Shown piece by piece: positions 1 through 8,776 of a stretch of 64,000 bases of DNA. The position numbers and the translations under genes were made by a program. The DNA comes from Phycisphaeraceae bacterium (lineage in GTDB: Bacteria; Planctomycetota; Phycisphaerae; Phycisphaerales; Zrk34). The DNA is taken from NCBI GenBank assembly GCA_028282805.1, contig JANQHD010000054.1:88816-152815 (forward strand). The letters run 5' to 3'. The notes under the pieces were generated by a model. It was not told the DNA's origin. It saw nothing but the letters and a program-made list of their open reading frames with translations, and searched no databases. Every line of letters begins with the position of its first letter. Position 1 is the first letter of the stretch.

Positions 1-693
1 GTCCTGCGCGGTGACCTTCAGCCAGGTGCGCTCGGCGTCGCCCTCGACGGGGTCGATCTGCACGGGGTAGAGCACGGGCTCGTCGCCGAGCCGCAACGCG
101 CCGAGGCGTTGGGTCACCATCTCGTTGACGCGGTGGCGGGCGGCGCGGGCCGAGGCCTCGTCGCGTCGCTCGAGCAGGCGGATGACCTCCGTGAGCGATT
201 CGTCGAGTTGCTCGGCGAACCGCTCGACGCTCAGCCCCTCGGGCAGGGCGCCGACGAAGTGGTCGATGATGCGCCGCCGTCGCGCCGCGACGTCGGGGCT
301 GTCGCGGCCGTGGCGGTGCTTGCGGACCAGGCGGCGGAAGCGCTTGGCGTCGGTCGGCCCGGCCTGCGGGCGCGTCGCGGTCGTGCGGTAGGTGAACACC
401 TCGCCGCTGCGCACCACCAGCCCGTTTGCGGCCAACAACCCGGCGATGAGCGCAAACACCCCCGGGTAGTCCGATGCGATCACCGTCACCGACACGTCCG
501 GCCCGTCCCGGTCGACCACGACCCGCACGGGGCGCTCGCCCGTGAGCTTGCCGATCGCCGCGATGTGGCGGGCGACCTGATCGGCGTCGAAACGGTTGAA
601 GTACTCCTCGTCCAACCGTTCGAGGTGCTGGTCGATCGCCGCCGGGTTCAGCCCGGTGTCCAATTGCCGCAATTGTGCTTGCGTCGGCTTCAT
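1..693 (-). CDS. N-terminal part of a GlnE/GlnD-like nitrogen regulator (partial)
   Basis: The reading frame is open for 231 codons from an ATG at 691-693 and runs off the left edge, so only the N-terminus is visible. It starts MKPTQAQLRQLDTGL, continues with a helical segment (EEYFNRFDADQVARHIAAI, residues about 32-50), and then an ACT-like stretch containing VTVIASDYPGVFALIAGLLA (about 68-87). ACT segments with this pattern occur in PII uridylyltransferases and in planctomycete proteins annotated as glutamine synthetase adenylyltransferases. The catalytic nucleotidyltransferase domain would lie outside the window and is not seen. The nearby type I glutamine synthetase has an adenylylation-type tyrosine, which fits a GlnE-like role. 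A different ACT-domain regulator cannot be excluded. Confidence 0.5.
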   Translation of the reverse strand, partial: MKPTQAQLRQLDTGLNPAAIDQHLERLDEEYFNRFDADQVARHIAAIGKLTGERPVRVVVDRDGPDVSVTVIASDYPGVFALIAGLLAANGLVVRSGEVFTYRTTATRPQAGPTDAKRFRRLVRKHRHGRDSPDVAARRRRIIDHFVGALPEGLSVERFAEQLDESLTEVIRLLERRDEASARAARHRVNEMVTQRLGALRLGDEPVLYPVQIDPVEGDAERTWLKVTAQD

Positions 694-800
694 GCTCTTC
701 TGATATGATATCGGCGTGGGGTCTGACGTTTGACCAGAGATCGCGCCGAGCGTTTCGGGCGACGAAGGGTCGTTTGTTAAGTGGACAGGTGGACCGTCCG

Positions 801-1136
801 ATGTTTACACAACCTACCGACGTATCCGGGGCGAACGCACCTGGAGACCCCGCCTTGGCAAACGTAATCGTAGACGACAAACCCTTCACGGGCACGCATG
901 TAAAAACCCCCAACGCCGACCTGCTCATGATACAAGGCCCGCGCGGGTTCCTTGGTTGTGGTTACTTCGATGTCGAGACCGCCGACAAGATCGGCGACGC
1001 CATGGCCGTGGTGCGCGGCGTGTGCACGTTCGACGACATGCTCAAGGCCGAGGTGGTCGACGTGTCCAAGGCCGGCGCCGAACTCGGCATCGCCCTCGGC
1101 ATGACCGGCCGCGAGGCGCTGGTCCGCATGGCCTAA
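801..1136 (+). CDS. DUF1805 (YunC-like) small protein
   Basis: This is a 111-residue protein with the DUF1805 pattern: a central GPRGFLGCGYFDVETADKIG followed by an amphipathic segment and a C-terminal ALGMTGREALVRM. The family is found in Bacillus (YunC), archaea and planctomycetes, and its biochemical role is not established. The ATG at 801 is preceded by a weak AGGTGG. A TTG at 855 preceded by GGAG would give a 93-residue protein matching the domain boundary more closely, so the start is uncertain. It is divergent from the GlnE-like gene across about 107 bases that must hold both promoters. No signal peptide or membrane segment is visible. Confidence 0.75.
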   Translation: MFTQPTDVSGANAPGDPALANVIVDDKPFTGTHVKTPNADLLMIQGPRGFLGCGYFDVETADKIGDAMAVVRGVCTFDDMLKAEVVDVSKAGAELGIALGMTGREALVRMA

Positions 1137-1233
1137 AACCCCGCACCCGTTGATGCCCCGTCGATTGGCCCCGCTTCGCCGGCGGGTAGTATCGTGTGGG
1201 CCTGCCGCTTCGATCGCACGTGAGTAACACGCC

Positions 1234-1968
1234 ATGAAAGCTACCCCCACGCCGCTCCCGGCCGCCGGTCATCCCGCAGACAGCCCGCACCAGGTGCTTG
1301 GTGCGCACGGCCAGACCGTCGCCGCGGCCCAGAAATACGAGGGCAAACGCGAGAAAAGCCGGCGGATGCGCAACCTGCACGCCAAAGAGCTGTCGTTCAG
1401 CCGCCGCGCGTTCGAGCGCTTCGGCCCCGACATCCACGTGCTCGACTCGCCCTGCGGCACCGGCCGGTTCCTGCCGGTCTTCTCCGGCGCCAAGCAGCTG
1501 ACCCTCGTCGACCTCGCGACCAACATGCTCGAGGTCGCGCGCAGCAAGACCGAGGGCATGGGCCACGTGACCACGCTCAACGAAGACATCGGCGACCTGT
1601 CGCTGGCCGACGACTCGGTCGACCTCGCCCACTGCATGCGGCTGCTGCACCACTTCGAGACCGACAAGATGCGGTTGCACGTGCTCAAGGGCCTGGCACG
1701 CGTCACCCGCGGGCGCGTGGTGTTCAGCTTCTACACCAGCGACTGCCTGCGCTACAAGTGGCGCAAGCTCCGCGGGACCAACATCCGCTGCCACTACGTC
1801 AGCAAGGCGCACATGGCCGAGCTGTGCGAGCGGGCGGGGCTGCGGGTCATCGACCACGAACCGAAGGTCAACCTCTACGAGCAGCAGTGCTTCTTCATCT
1901 GCGTAAAGTCGCGGCCACCTCGTAACAGGAATCGCCCCTTTGCTGCACATCGAGCCCGCGATTGCTGA
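1234..1968 (+). CDS. Class I SAM-dependent methyltransferase
   Basis: The 244-residue protein has a methyltransferase fold: motif I at residues 70-78 (LDSPCGTGR), an acidic strand end (LTLVDLATNML), a motif IV-like stretch (DSVDLAHCMRLLHHF), and VVFSFYT after it. No substrate-specific feature is recognisable. Its 3' end overlaps the following WaaP-like kinase gene by 29 bases, so the two are probably translationally coupled. This suggests a joint role in modifying a cell-envelope lipid or glycan. That role is inferred from context only. The first 45 residues are basic and probably precede the catalytic core. Confidence 0.8.
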   Translation: MKATPTPLPAAGHPADSPHQVLGAHGQTVAAAQKYEGKREKSRRMRNLHAKELSFSRRAFERFGPDIHVLDSPCGTGRFLPVFSGAKQLTLVDLATNMLEVARSKTEGMGHVTTLNEDIGDLSLADDSVDLAHCMRLLHHFETDKMRLHVLKGLARVTRGRVVFSFYTSDCLRYKWRKLRGTNIRCHYVSKAHMAELCERAGLRVIDHEPKVNLYEQQCFFICVKSRPPRNRNRPFAAHRARDC

Positions 1969-2686
1969 ACAGGCCGGCCGCCACGGGCTGGTGTCGCTGT
2001 CGGACTGGCTGGGGGCGCCGGTCGGCGAGGTGATCGCCGACGACGCCGACCGACAGTTGGTGCGGTTGGGCGACTGGTACCTCAAGCGCATACGCAACGA
2101 AAAGCTCGGCCGCGCGCTGCGGCCGCTGGCGCGTTTCATGCCGCCCATGGGCGTGGCCGTGCGCGAGGCGGCGCTGCTCGCTGCGATGCGAAAGCGCGAC
2201 ATCGACGCCGCCCGGCCGCTGGCCTGGGGCCAACGCCTCGGCAAGGGCGCTCGCGTGGAAAGCTTCATCGCCACCCTTGCGGTCGAAGGCCGCGGCCTCG
2301 ACGCCGTGATCGACACCGACGGCACGCCGCGGTGGTGGTCGCGCCTCGGCACGCTCGTGGGCCGCGCCAACCACGCCGGGTTCTTCCAGGTCGTGCGGTT
2401 GAAAGACGTGATCGTCGCCCCCGCCGATCGGCTGGTGCTCATCGACCGCGAAGCGGCGACCCCCAGGCCCGTTCGCGTCACGCTCGGCCGGTGCGCCAAG
2501 TGCCTGGCGCGTTCTTACGCCAAGCTCACCCGCGACCGCGGCGCGTTGACCGACGAACAGGTTGGTGCGTTTATCGAAGGTTACGCCGGAGCGCACCCGT
2601 GCGATCAAACCCGGTTGCTTGCGGCGATCAACCAACGGCTGTCGCGCATCCGCAAGCACCGGCGTTATCAAACGAAGGCGATCTAA
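1940..2686 (+). CDS. WaaP/InaA-like lipopolysaccharide kinase family protein
   Basis: The 248-residue protein resembles the protein-kinase-like sugar kinases of the WaaP/InaA/Kdo kinase group. It has a YLKRIRNEKLGR segment where the nucleotide-binding lysine is expected, then REAALLAAMRKRDIDAARPL with the helix-C glutamate, an ESFIATLAVEGRGLD hinge, NHAGFF in place of the usual catalytic HRDFY-type loop, and LIDREAA in place of the metal-binding IDLDR. The catalytic loop therefore departs from the WaaP consensus, and activity is not certain. Translation probably starts at a TTG at 1940 preceded by AGGA. The gene overlaps the upstream methyltransferase by 29 bases, indicating one operon and probably envelope glycolipid modification. 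Confidence 0.65.
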   Translation: MLHIEPAIAEQAGRHGLVSLSDWLGAPVGEVIADDADRQLVRLGDWYLKRIRNEKLGRALRPLARFMPPMGVAVREAALLAAMRKRDIDAARPLAWGQRLGKGARVESFIATLAVEGRGLDAVIDTDGTPRWWSRLGTLVGRANHAGFFQVVRLKDVIVAPADRLVLIDREAATPRPVRVTLGRCAKCLARSYAKLTRDRGALTDEQVGAFIEGYAGAHPCDQTRLLAAINQRLSRIRKHRRYQTKAI

Positions 2687-3042
2687 GCCTCGGGCAGCGG
2701 CGGGGGAAGGTCCGGCCGCGCCGCGCCGCAGTTCCAGCAGTTGGTGAACTGCCGTTCGATCTGCTCGTCGCACTGCGGGCATGGCCACGGCGGCGGGTCG
2801 GGCGCATCGGAAGGCCCGCCCTTGCCGCCCCGCACGAACCGTTCGAGGATCGGCTTGGCGCGCTCGGCGTCCCGCTCGTCGATCCAGACCGATGGCATCG
2901 TCTCGATGGTGACCGGGATGTCGCCGCGGGCGGCGCCGAGCGTGTCGCCCATCACCGTGGCCTTGACCCGGGCTTGTTCGAGCAGGCCGCACAGGTGGTG
3001 GGCGAGCATCGAGTCGCCGGCGTAAAGCTTGATCAGCGCCAT
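2683..3042 (-). CDS. DUF2007-like protein with C-terminal zinc ribbon
   Basis: The 119-residue protein starts MALIKLYAGDSMLAHHLCGLL, which resembles the DUF2007 family of small putative signalling domains. A C-terminal zinc ribbon follows, with CPQCDEQIERQFTNCWNCGA giving two CxxC knuckles. The ATG at 3042 is preceded by a good GGGAGG site, which favours it over an in-frame ATG nine codons upstream. The stop overlaps the convergent kinase gene by four bases. The gene lies just downstream of glnA on the same strand, but a terminator separates them, so it may have its own promoter. Function is unknown. Confidence 0.65.
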   Translation of the reverse strand: MALIKLYAGDSMLAHHLCGLLEQARVKATVMGDTLGAARGDIPVTIETMPSVWIDERDAERAKPILERFVRGGKGGPSDAPDPPPWPCPQCDEQIERQFTNCWNCGAARPDLPPPLPEA

Positions 3043-3075
3043 ACGCACCTCCCGCACGATTATACGCACGAAAAA

Positions 3076-3097
3076 CGGCCGCGCGCGAGCGCAGCCG
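3076..3097 (-). terminator. Rho-independent terminator of the type I glutamine synthetase gene
   Basis: On the minus strand a nine-base-pair stem with one G-T pair and a TCGC loop is followed immediately by TTTTT. It starts about 27 bases after the glnA stop codon. Geometry and U-tract are those of an intrinsic terminator. Confidence 0.8.
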
Positions 3098-3123
3098 CTT
3101 CTTTGTTGATTCGGGGCTATCGC

Positions 3124-4536
3124 TTAGATGTCGTAGTACATCATGAACTCGTAGGGGTGCGGGCGCAGGCGCAGGGCGTCGACCTCGTTCTCCATCTTGT
3201 AGTCGATCCACGTCTCGATCACGTCCTGCGTAAACACGTCGCCCTTGGTGAGGAACTCGTGGTCGTCGTCGAGCGCGTCGAGCGCCTCTTCGAGGCTGCC
3301 GGGCGTCTGCGGGATGCCCGCCGCCTCTTCCGGGTCGAGGTCGTAGATGTTCACGTCGAGCGGCGAGCCGGGGTCGAGCTTGTTCTCGACGCCGTCGATC
3401 GCGGCCATGAGCATCGCGCTGAACGCGAGGTACGGGTTGGCGGTGGGGTCGGGGCAGCGGAACTCGAAGCGCTTGGCCTTGGGGCTGGGCGAGTACATGG
3501 GGATGCGCACCGCCGCCGAGCGGTTGCGCTGCGAGTAGGCGATGTTGACCGGCGCCTCGTAGCCGGGCACGAGGCGTTTGTAGCTGTTGGTCGAGGGGTT
3601 GGTGAAGGCGATCAGCGCCTTGGCGTGCTTGATGATGCCGCCGATGGCGTGCATGGCCATCTCGCTCATGCCCGCGTAGCCGTCGCCGGCAAACAAGGGC
3701 TGGTTGTCCTTCCAGATCGACAGGTGGGTGTGCATGCCCGAGCCGTTGTCGGCGTAGATGGGCTTGGGCATGAAGCAGGCGCTCAGGCCGTACTTCGCGG
3801 CGGTGTTCTTGATGATGTACTTGTACTTCATCATGTTGTCCGCCATGGTCACCAGCGGGCTGAAACGCATGTCGATCTCGCACTGGCCGCCGCTGGCCAC
3901 CTCGTGGTGGTGGCACTCGACGTCGATGCCCGCGTCGATCATGTGCAGCACCATCTCGCTGCGCACGTCCATCAGCGTGTCGCTCGGCGGGCAGGGGAAG
4001 TAGCCCTCCTTGTAGCGGATCTTGTGCCCGAGGTTGGGCATCTCGTCGGTGCCGCTGTTCCAGATGCCCTCGATCGAGTCGACCTGGTAGAACGTGCCGT
4101 TGGGCTGCGCGTCGTAACGGACGTCGTTGAACAGGAAGAACTCGGCCTCGGGGCCCATGTAGCACGTGTCGCCGAGCCCGGTGTTCTGCATGTAAGCGAC
4201 GGCCTTCTTGGCGATGTTGCGCGGGTCGCGGGTGTAGTCCTCGCGCGTGATCGGGTCCTGGATGTTGCAGATCAGCACCAGCGTGTTGTTCTCGAGGAAC
4301 GGGTCGATGAACACCGTGTCCGGCTGGGGCATGAGCAGCATGTCCGACTCGTTGATCGCCTGCCAGCCGCGGATCGACGAGCCGTCGAACCCGAACCCGT
4401 CGCTGAAGCACGCCTCGGTCAGCTCCGAGATCGGGTAGCTGGTGTTCTGCCACATGCCGGGGAAGTCCATGAAGCGCAGATCGAGGATCTTGCAGTCATG
4501 TTCCTTCGCGAGGGCGACGACTTCTTTGGGTGTCAT
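3124..4536 (-). CDS. glnA: Type I glutamine synthetase
   Basis: This 470-residue enzyme makes glutamine from glutamate, ammonia and ATP in the cytoplasm. Family landmarks are in order: [21 protein letters not shown] (metal ligands), the [14 protein letters not shown] region, [13 protein letters not shown], the [13 protein letters not shown]-binding segment, and [12 protein letters not shown]398 lies in NIYDLDPEE, the site adenylylated by GlnE in the GSI-beta group. The start at 4536 follows CGGAGG, and an upstream in-frame extension to 4692 is not supported by homology. A second, unrelated-type glutamine synthetase lies immediately upstream on the same strand, with its own terminator between. 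Adenylylation control is inferred from the motif and from the GlnE-like gene at the window start. Confidence 0.97.
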   Translation of the reverse strand: MTPKEVVALAKEHDCKILDLRFMDFPGMWQNTSYPISELTEACFSDGFGFDGSSIRGWQAINESDMLLMPQPDTVFIDPFLENNTLVLICNIQDPITREDYTRDPRNIAKKAVAYMQNTGLGDTCYMGPEAEFFLFNDVRYDAQPNGTFYQVDSIEGIWNSGTDEMPNLGHKIRYKEGYFPCPPSDTLMDVRSEMVLHMIDAGIDVECHHHEVASGGQCEIDMRFSPLVTMADNMMKYKYIIKNTAAKYGLSACFMPKPIYADNGSGMHTHLSIWKDNQPLFAGDGYAGMSEMAMHAIGGIIKHAKALIAFTNPSTNSYKRLVPGYEAPVNIAYSQRNRSAAVRIPMYSPSPKAKRFEFRCPDPTANPYLAFSAMLMAAIDGVENKLDPGSPLDVNIYDLDPEEAAGIPQTPGSLEEALDALDDDHEFLTKGDVFTQDVIETWIDYKMENEVDALRLRPHPYEFMMYYDI

Positions 4537-4752
4537 AAGCCTGTACCTCCGTGGGTTGCGAGATGTCGACGTGCAACCGTGCGCGCGAACGGTTGTCGAA
4601 GTGTTTTCCGGTCGAAACGACCCAACGCATGCCCGCGGCCATGACGCAACAGAAATGAGTGCCGGGGCACGCCTTGAGTTTATCACACGCATTGTGGGCG
4701 CAACAGCAAAATCACGGCGTGGCGCACGGCAAACGCGGTTGCCTCAAATGAA

Positions 4753-4782
4753 AAGGACGCTGCCTAAAAAGGCAGCGTCCTT
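4753..4782 (-). terminator. Rho-independent terminator of the type II glutamine synthetase gene
   Basis: A perfect stem (AAGGACGCTGCC paired with GGCAGCGTCCTT) has a six-base loop and is followed on the minus strand by TTCATTT. It lies 24 bases past the stop codon of the GS-II gene and separates the two glutamine synthetases into different transcripts. The same hairpin could also work on the plus strand, but no gene needs it there. Confidence 0.85.
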
Positions 4783-4805
4783 CGTGGTACGGGTTGTATG
4801 CGAGA

Positions 4806-5837
4806 TCAGGCGGTGGCTGCGGCCGCGACGTCGGCGCCCTTGACCGTGCGGATGATCACCGCGGCGACCTTGTACGGGTCGGCGTTGGAGGCGGGGCGGC
4901 GGTCTTCGAGCCAGCCCTTCCAGCCGGATTCGACGGTCGCCACGGGGATGCGGATCGACGCGCCGCGGTCGGAGATGCCGAAGCTGAACTTGTCGATCGA
5001 CTGGGTTTCGTGCAGGCCGGTCAGGCGCTGATCGTTCTCGGCGCCGTAGACCGAGATGTGCTCTTTGATGCGGGGCTCGAAGGCCTTGCAGACCTGCTCG
5101 TAGACCTCCTGGCTGCCGCAGGTGCGGAGCAGGGTGTTGGAGAAGTTGGCGTGCATGCCTGAGCCGTTCCAGTCGCCCTTGATCGGCTTGCAGTGCCAGT
5201 CGATCGACAGGCCGTACTCTTCACCGACGCGCTCGAGCAGGTAGCGCGCGACCCAAGTCTCGTCGCCGGCGGACTTGGCGCCCTTGGCGAAGACCTGGAA
5301 CTCCCACTGGCCCATCATCACCTCGGCGTTGATGCCCTCGACGTTGATGCCGGCTTCGAGGCACTGGTCGAGGTGCTTCTCGACCATCTCGCGGGCGATG
5401 GCGTTCTCGGCGCCGACCGAGCAGTAGTAGGGGCCTTGGGGGCCGGGGAAGCCGCCGGAGGGGAAGCCGACCGGGCGGTGGGTCGAGGGGTCCATGATCA
5501 CGTATTCCTGCTCGAAGCCGAACCAGAAATCGTCGTCGTCGTCTTCGATGGTGGCGCGGCCGTTCGATTCGTGCGGCGTGCCGTCGGGGTTGAGCACCTC
5601 GGTCATCACCAGCCAACCGTTCTTGCGGGCCGGGTCCGGGAACAACGCCACGGGCTGGAGCAGGCAATCCGAGCTGCCGCCTTCGGCCTGCTCGGTCGAC
5701 GAGCCGTCGAACGACCAGACGGGGCATTCTTCGAGCGTGCCGCCGAAGTCGGAGGCGATGCGGGTCTTGCTGCGGAGCGACTGCGTGGGCTTGTAACCGT
5801 CCAACCAGATGTACTCGAGCTTGGCCTTACCACTCAT
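4806..5837 (-). CDS. Type II (eukaryotic-like) glutamine synthetase
   Basis: The 343-residue protein is a GS-II enzyme: short, with LEYIWLDGYKPTQSLRSKTR at the start, VWSFDGSSTEQAEGGSSD, the metal-binding FGFEQEYVI, AEVMMGQWEFQV, DWNGSGMHANFSNTLLR, and the SIRIPVATVESGWKGWLEDRR end. It has no adenylylation loop, so its control differs from the neighbouring GS-I. The start at 5837 follows AAGGAA. Upstream lies a 457-base non-coding region with overlapping sigma-70-like and sigma-54-like promoter candidates. GS-I and GS-II side by side suggest separate expression under different nitrogen conditions, which is inference. Confidence 0.95.
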   Translation of the reverse strand: MSGKAKLEYIWLDGYKPTQSLRSKTRIASDFGGTLEECPVWSFDGSSTEQAEGGSSDCLLQPVALFPDPARKNGWLVMTEVLNPDGTPHESNGRATIEDDDDDFWFGFEQEYVIMDPSTHRPVGFPSGGFPGPQGPYYCSVGAENAIAREMVEKHLDQCLEAGINVEGINAEVMMGQWEFQVFAKGAKSAGDETWVARYLLERVGEEYGLSIDWHCKPIKGDWNGSGMHANFSNTLLRTCGSQEVYEQVCKAFEPRIKEHISVYGAENDQRLTGLHETQSIDKFSFGISDRGASIRIPVATVESGWKGWLEDRRPASNADPYKVAAVIIRTVKGADVAAAATA

Positions 5838-6294
5838 GATGACTGTTCCTTTTTCCCTTATGCAAAAGTACCGTTGAAGGATTGGGGTGTGCTTCCGTGC
5901 CAACTGGGGTGGCCCGTACATCGCCGGTGGATCACCGGCCCGAGCCGTTCCGTGGGCGTGACATAATAGTGCAAGGCCAATGCCGTGTACAGCGCAAATT
6001 AAGCACATTCCTAAAAAGTCGCGTATAAGATGTAGGCATGAGCTGAAAACGGCTCGACTTCATGGCACATGTCACATTTTAGTGCATAAATAATAGGCAA
6101 ATATCCATGCAAAATATGGGCATGGCGCGCTATTTAGGCAGAATCTCACTCGGCACCCCCGATTGCAGCTCGTTATCAGCGGCGGGTCGATCGTCTCCGC
6201 CGGCATTGATCAGCCGCCGATGCCCAACCATTGCGCGGCTGCGCACCGGTGCGAGGCGGGCGCTCGGGCGGTCGTCCGAGTGTGGTGGGGCGAT
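5838..6294. other. Non-coding region upstream of the type II glutamine synthetase
   Basis: No credible gene is visible in these 457 bases. The stretch from about 5960 to 6150 is distinctly A+T-richer than its surroundings and holds the promoter candidates for the GS-II gene. The part closer to 6294 is the 3' flank of adk. I found no clear intrinsic terminator for adk here. Confidence 0.6.
5964..5992 (-). promoter_or_regulatory. Overlapping sigma-70-like and sigma-54-like promoter candidates for GS-II
   Basis: On the minus strand, CGGCATTGGCCTTGCA (5970-5985) has GG and GC exactly ten bases apart, as in -24/-12 sigma-54 promoters (consensus TGGCAC-N5-TTGCA). Overlapping it, TGTACA and TATTAT are separated by 17 bases and fit a sigma-70 promoter with a 4/6 -35 box. 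Either would start transcription about 120 bases before the ATG. The call is by eye only. Confidence 0.35.
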
Positions 6295-6936
6295 TTACGC
6301 CGGCGGCAGGTTCAGCGCCTCGCGGATCTGGGCTTGCACCTGTTCCATCGTGCCGTCGCCGTCGACGTGGATGACCAGTTCCTTGCCCTCGAACAGCTCG
6401 AGCGTGGGCTCGGTCTTGGTCTTGTAGTCGTGCAGGCGTTTGCGCAGGGCTTGCTCGGTGTCGTCCTCGCGCGTGACCAGTTCGCCGCCGCACACGTCGC
6501 ACACGCCCTCGGTCTCCGGCCGGTGGTGCATGAGGTTGTAATCCAACCCGCACTTGGCGCACTTGCGCCGGGCCAGGGCGCGGGCGACGACGATGTCGTC
6601 CGGCACGTCGATGTGGATCACCGCGTCGACGTCGTAGCTCTCCAGAAAGAACTCGGCCTGCGTGGCGTTGCGGGGGAAGCCGTCGAGGATGAAGCCGAAG
6701 TTCCAGTCGTGCTCGTCGAGGCGGTTTTGGACGATCTGGTCGACGATCTCGTCGTCGACCAGCTTGCCCGCGGCCATGATGCGCTTGATCTTCGCCGCGA
6801 GCTTCGTGTGGGCCTGCACGTTCCAGCGGAAGATGTCGCCCACGGAGATGTGCACGAGGTCGAACGCGTCGGCGAGCATCTTCGCTTGTGTGCCTTTGCC
6901 GCAACCTTGCGGGCCCATGATGATGTACTTGTGCAT
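6295..6936 (-). CDS. adk: Adenylate kinase
   Basis: The 213-residue enzyme interconverts ATP plus AMP and two ADP. It has the P-loop GPQGCGKGTQ at residues 8-17, the AMP-binding DGFPRNATQAEFF, and a zinc lid made of CAKC and CDVC, as in many Gram-positive and planctomycete adenylate kinases. ATG at 6934-6936 gives the standard N-terminus MHKYIIMGP; longer in-frame readings run through the PPK2 intergenic space and are not supported. It is last in a minus-strand series (DUF1570 protein, ispE, ppk2, adk), of which ppk2 and adk both handle nucleotide phosphates. Confidence 0.96.
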   Translation of the reverse strand: MHKYIIMGPQGCGKGTQAKMLADAFDLVHISVGDIFRWNVQAHTKLAAKIKRIMAAGKLVDDEIVDQIVQNRLDEHDWNFGFILDGFPRNATQAEFFLESYDVDAVIHIDVPDDIVVARALARRKCAKCGLDYNLMHHRPETEGVCDVCGGELVTREDDTEQALRKRLHDYKTKTEPTLELFEGKELVIHVDGDGTMEQVQAQIREALNLPPA

Positions 6937-7019
6937 GACGCGCGGCTCCGTTTGCGGACGGGGTAACCGATAGCATAACGCGGCAAGCCGCGCCGCTGAA
7001 TGGGAAAAGTTCCGGGCGG

Positions 7020-7823
7020 TTAATAGATTTCCGGCACGAACGTCTGGTCTTCCAGCGGCGGGCGGACGTAGCCGCCCTCGGTTTGGCGCTGGGGCAGTTC
7101 GATCGGCTCGGGGGTCAGGTCCTCGTAGGGGATCATGCTCAGCAGGTGGTGGATCACGTTCAGCCGGGCCTTGCGCTTCACGTCGGAGTTGACCACGTAC
7201 CACGGGGCCTGCTTGATGTCGGTGTGCGCGAACATCACGTCCTTGGCCTTGGAATACTCCGCCCACTTGCTGCGCGACTCGAGGTCCATCGGGCTCAGCT
7301 TCCACCGCTTGGTCGGGTCTTCGATGCGCGACTGGAAGCGGCGTTCCTGTTCCTCGTCGCTGACGGAGAACCAGTACTTGATCAGGTTGATGCCGCTGCG
7401 TATGAGCATGCGTTCGAACTCGGGGCACGAGCGGAGGAACTCCTGGTGCTCGTCCTCGGTGCAGAAGCCCATGACGTGCTCGACGCCCGCGCGGTTGTAC
7501 CAGCTGCGATCGAACAGCACGATCTCGCCCGCCGCCGGCAGGTGCGCCACGTAACGCTGGAAGTACCACTGCGTCTTCTCGCGCTCGGTCGGCGTCGGCA
7601 ACGCCACGACCTTCACCACACGCGGGTTGCAGCACTCGGTGATCCGCTTGATCGCGCCGCCCTTGCCGGCCGCGTCGCGCCCCTCGAACAGCACCACCGC
7701 GCGGTAGCCCGTGGCCCTGATCCACTCCTGCATCTTCACCAGCTCGACTTGCAGCTTGACCAGTTCGCGTTCGTAATCGCGCCGGCTGAGCTTGGCGGTG
7801 TCCGGTTGGTCGTTTTCGCCCAT
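7020..7823 (-). CDS. ppk2: Polyphosphate kinase 2
   Basis: The 267-residue protein is a PPK2-family enzyme that transfers phosphate between polyphosphate and nucleoside phosphates. Visible landmarks are the P-loop FEGRDAAGKGGAIKRI, the FDRSWYNRAGVEHVMGFC lid segment, and a conserved KYWFSVSDEEQERRF stretch. Length is typical of single-domain PPK2. The ATG at 7823 gives MGENDQPD. It lies upstream of adk on the same strand with an 83-base gap, and downstream of ispE. Its preferred direction (ADP or AMP phosphorylation) cannot be told from sequence by eye. Confidence 0.93.
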   Translation of the reverse strand: MGENDQPDTAKLSRRDYERELVKLQVELVKMQEWIRATGYRAVVLFEGRDAAGKGGAIKRITECCNPRVVKVVALPTPTEREKTQWYFQRYVAHLPAAGEIVLFDRSWYNRAGVEHVMGFCTEDEHQEFLRSCPEFERMLIRSGINLIKYWFSVSDEEQERRFQSRIEDPTKRWKLSPMDLESRSKWAEYSKAKDVMFAHTDIKQAPWYVVNSDVKRKARLNVIHHLLSMIPYEDLTPEPIELPQRQTEGGYVRPPLEDQTFVPEIY

Positions 7824-7893
7824 AACTTGTCCATCGGCGGAATCGAAGTGAGGGTGTGGTGCAAAACAGAATACCACGTTATCGCCGGCCCGG

Positions 7894-8769
7894 TCACCCG
7901 ATCGTCCGCACCGCGCGGGCCGCGATGCCGAGCTCGCCGGCAACGCGGTCGGCCAGCGCCCGCGCGTCGTCGTCGCCCTCGGCCACGATGAACATGCCCG
8001 CGCCGCTGCCGGTGATGTGCACGACCCGGCCGGTCGCCTGCGCCGCCGACGCCCGCGCTTCGCTGAGCATCGGTTCCACGGCGCACGCCGGCTCGGCCAG
8101 GTCGTTGAAACACCCGCCCACGCGCACGTCGCCGCTGGCCGCCTTCCGCACCGCCGCCTCGTCGGCCGCACGCTCGACCGGCATGCAATCGAACATGCGG
8201 TACACCGCGCCGGTGTTGCAGTGCAGCCGCGGCGTGATCAGGCACAGGTCGATCGGCTCGTCGAGCGCGTGCGGTTGCAGTTGCTCGCCCAGGCCCGTCA
8301 CGATCGCCGACCCGTCGGTAAAAAAGAACGCCAAATCACTGCCAAGCCGTGTGCTCAGCTCGATCAACCGCTCCGTGGGCAACTGCAAATCGAACAGCTC
8401 GTCGATCGTTTGCAGCATCGTCGCGCCGTTGCTCGAGCCGCCCGCCAGGCCGGCGCCCACGGGGATGCGCTTGCGGAACGTGACCGCGATCGGCAGCGTC
8501 CGGCCGGCCTCGGCTTCGAGTAGTTTATGGGCGCGGTAGGCGAGGTCTTTTTCGATGGGCCAATCGATCGTGCTGCGCACCGGTGCATCGTCGGCCCAGC
8601 CGATGTCGAACGTCGTTTCGCCGTCGGTCGGTTCGACGAGCAGGTCGTCGTACAGGTCCACGGCCACCATCCACGACGCGATGGGGTGGAAGCCGTCGTC
8701 GCGCGGCGGGCCGACCGAAAGCGCCAGGTTCACCTTGGCCGGGCAGCGGTAGATGATCGGGTCGGTCAT
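7894..8769 (-). CDS. ispE: 4-diphosphocytidyl-2-C-methyl-D-erythritol kinase
   Basis: The 291-residue protein is a GHMP kinase acting in the non-mevalonate isoprenoid pathway. It has the N-terminal CPAKVNLALSVG, the ATP-binding loop IPVGAGLAGGSSNGAT (residues about 104-119), GSDLAFFF, and the C-terminal HITGSGAGMFIVAE. All three GHMP motifs are intact. The start codon is eight bases after the stop of the DUF1570-type gene, so the two are likely cotranscribed, although they share no obvious function. Confidence 0.95.
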   Translation of the reverse strand: MTDPIIYRCPAKVNLALSVGPPRDDGFHPIASWMVAVDLYDDLLVEPTDGETTFDIGWADDAPVRSTIDWPIEKDLAYRAHKLLEAEAGRTLPIAVTFRKRIPVGAGLAGGSSNGATMLQTIDELFDLQLPTERLIELSTRLGSDLAFFFTDGSAIVTGLGEQLQPHALDEPIDLCLITPRLHCNTGAVYRMFDCMPVERAADEAAVRKAASGDVRVGGCFNDLAEPACAVEPMLSEARASAAQATGRVVHITGSGAGMFIVAEGDDDARALADRVAGELGIAARAVRTIG

Positions 8770-8776
8770 GCCGCGG

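Noticed and set aside
1042..2499. Long minus-strand ORF (485 codons) opposite the methyltransferase and kinase genes
   Set aside because: It is the G+C-rich shadow of two well-supported plus-strand genes, with Arg/Pro/Ala-rich translation and no domain.
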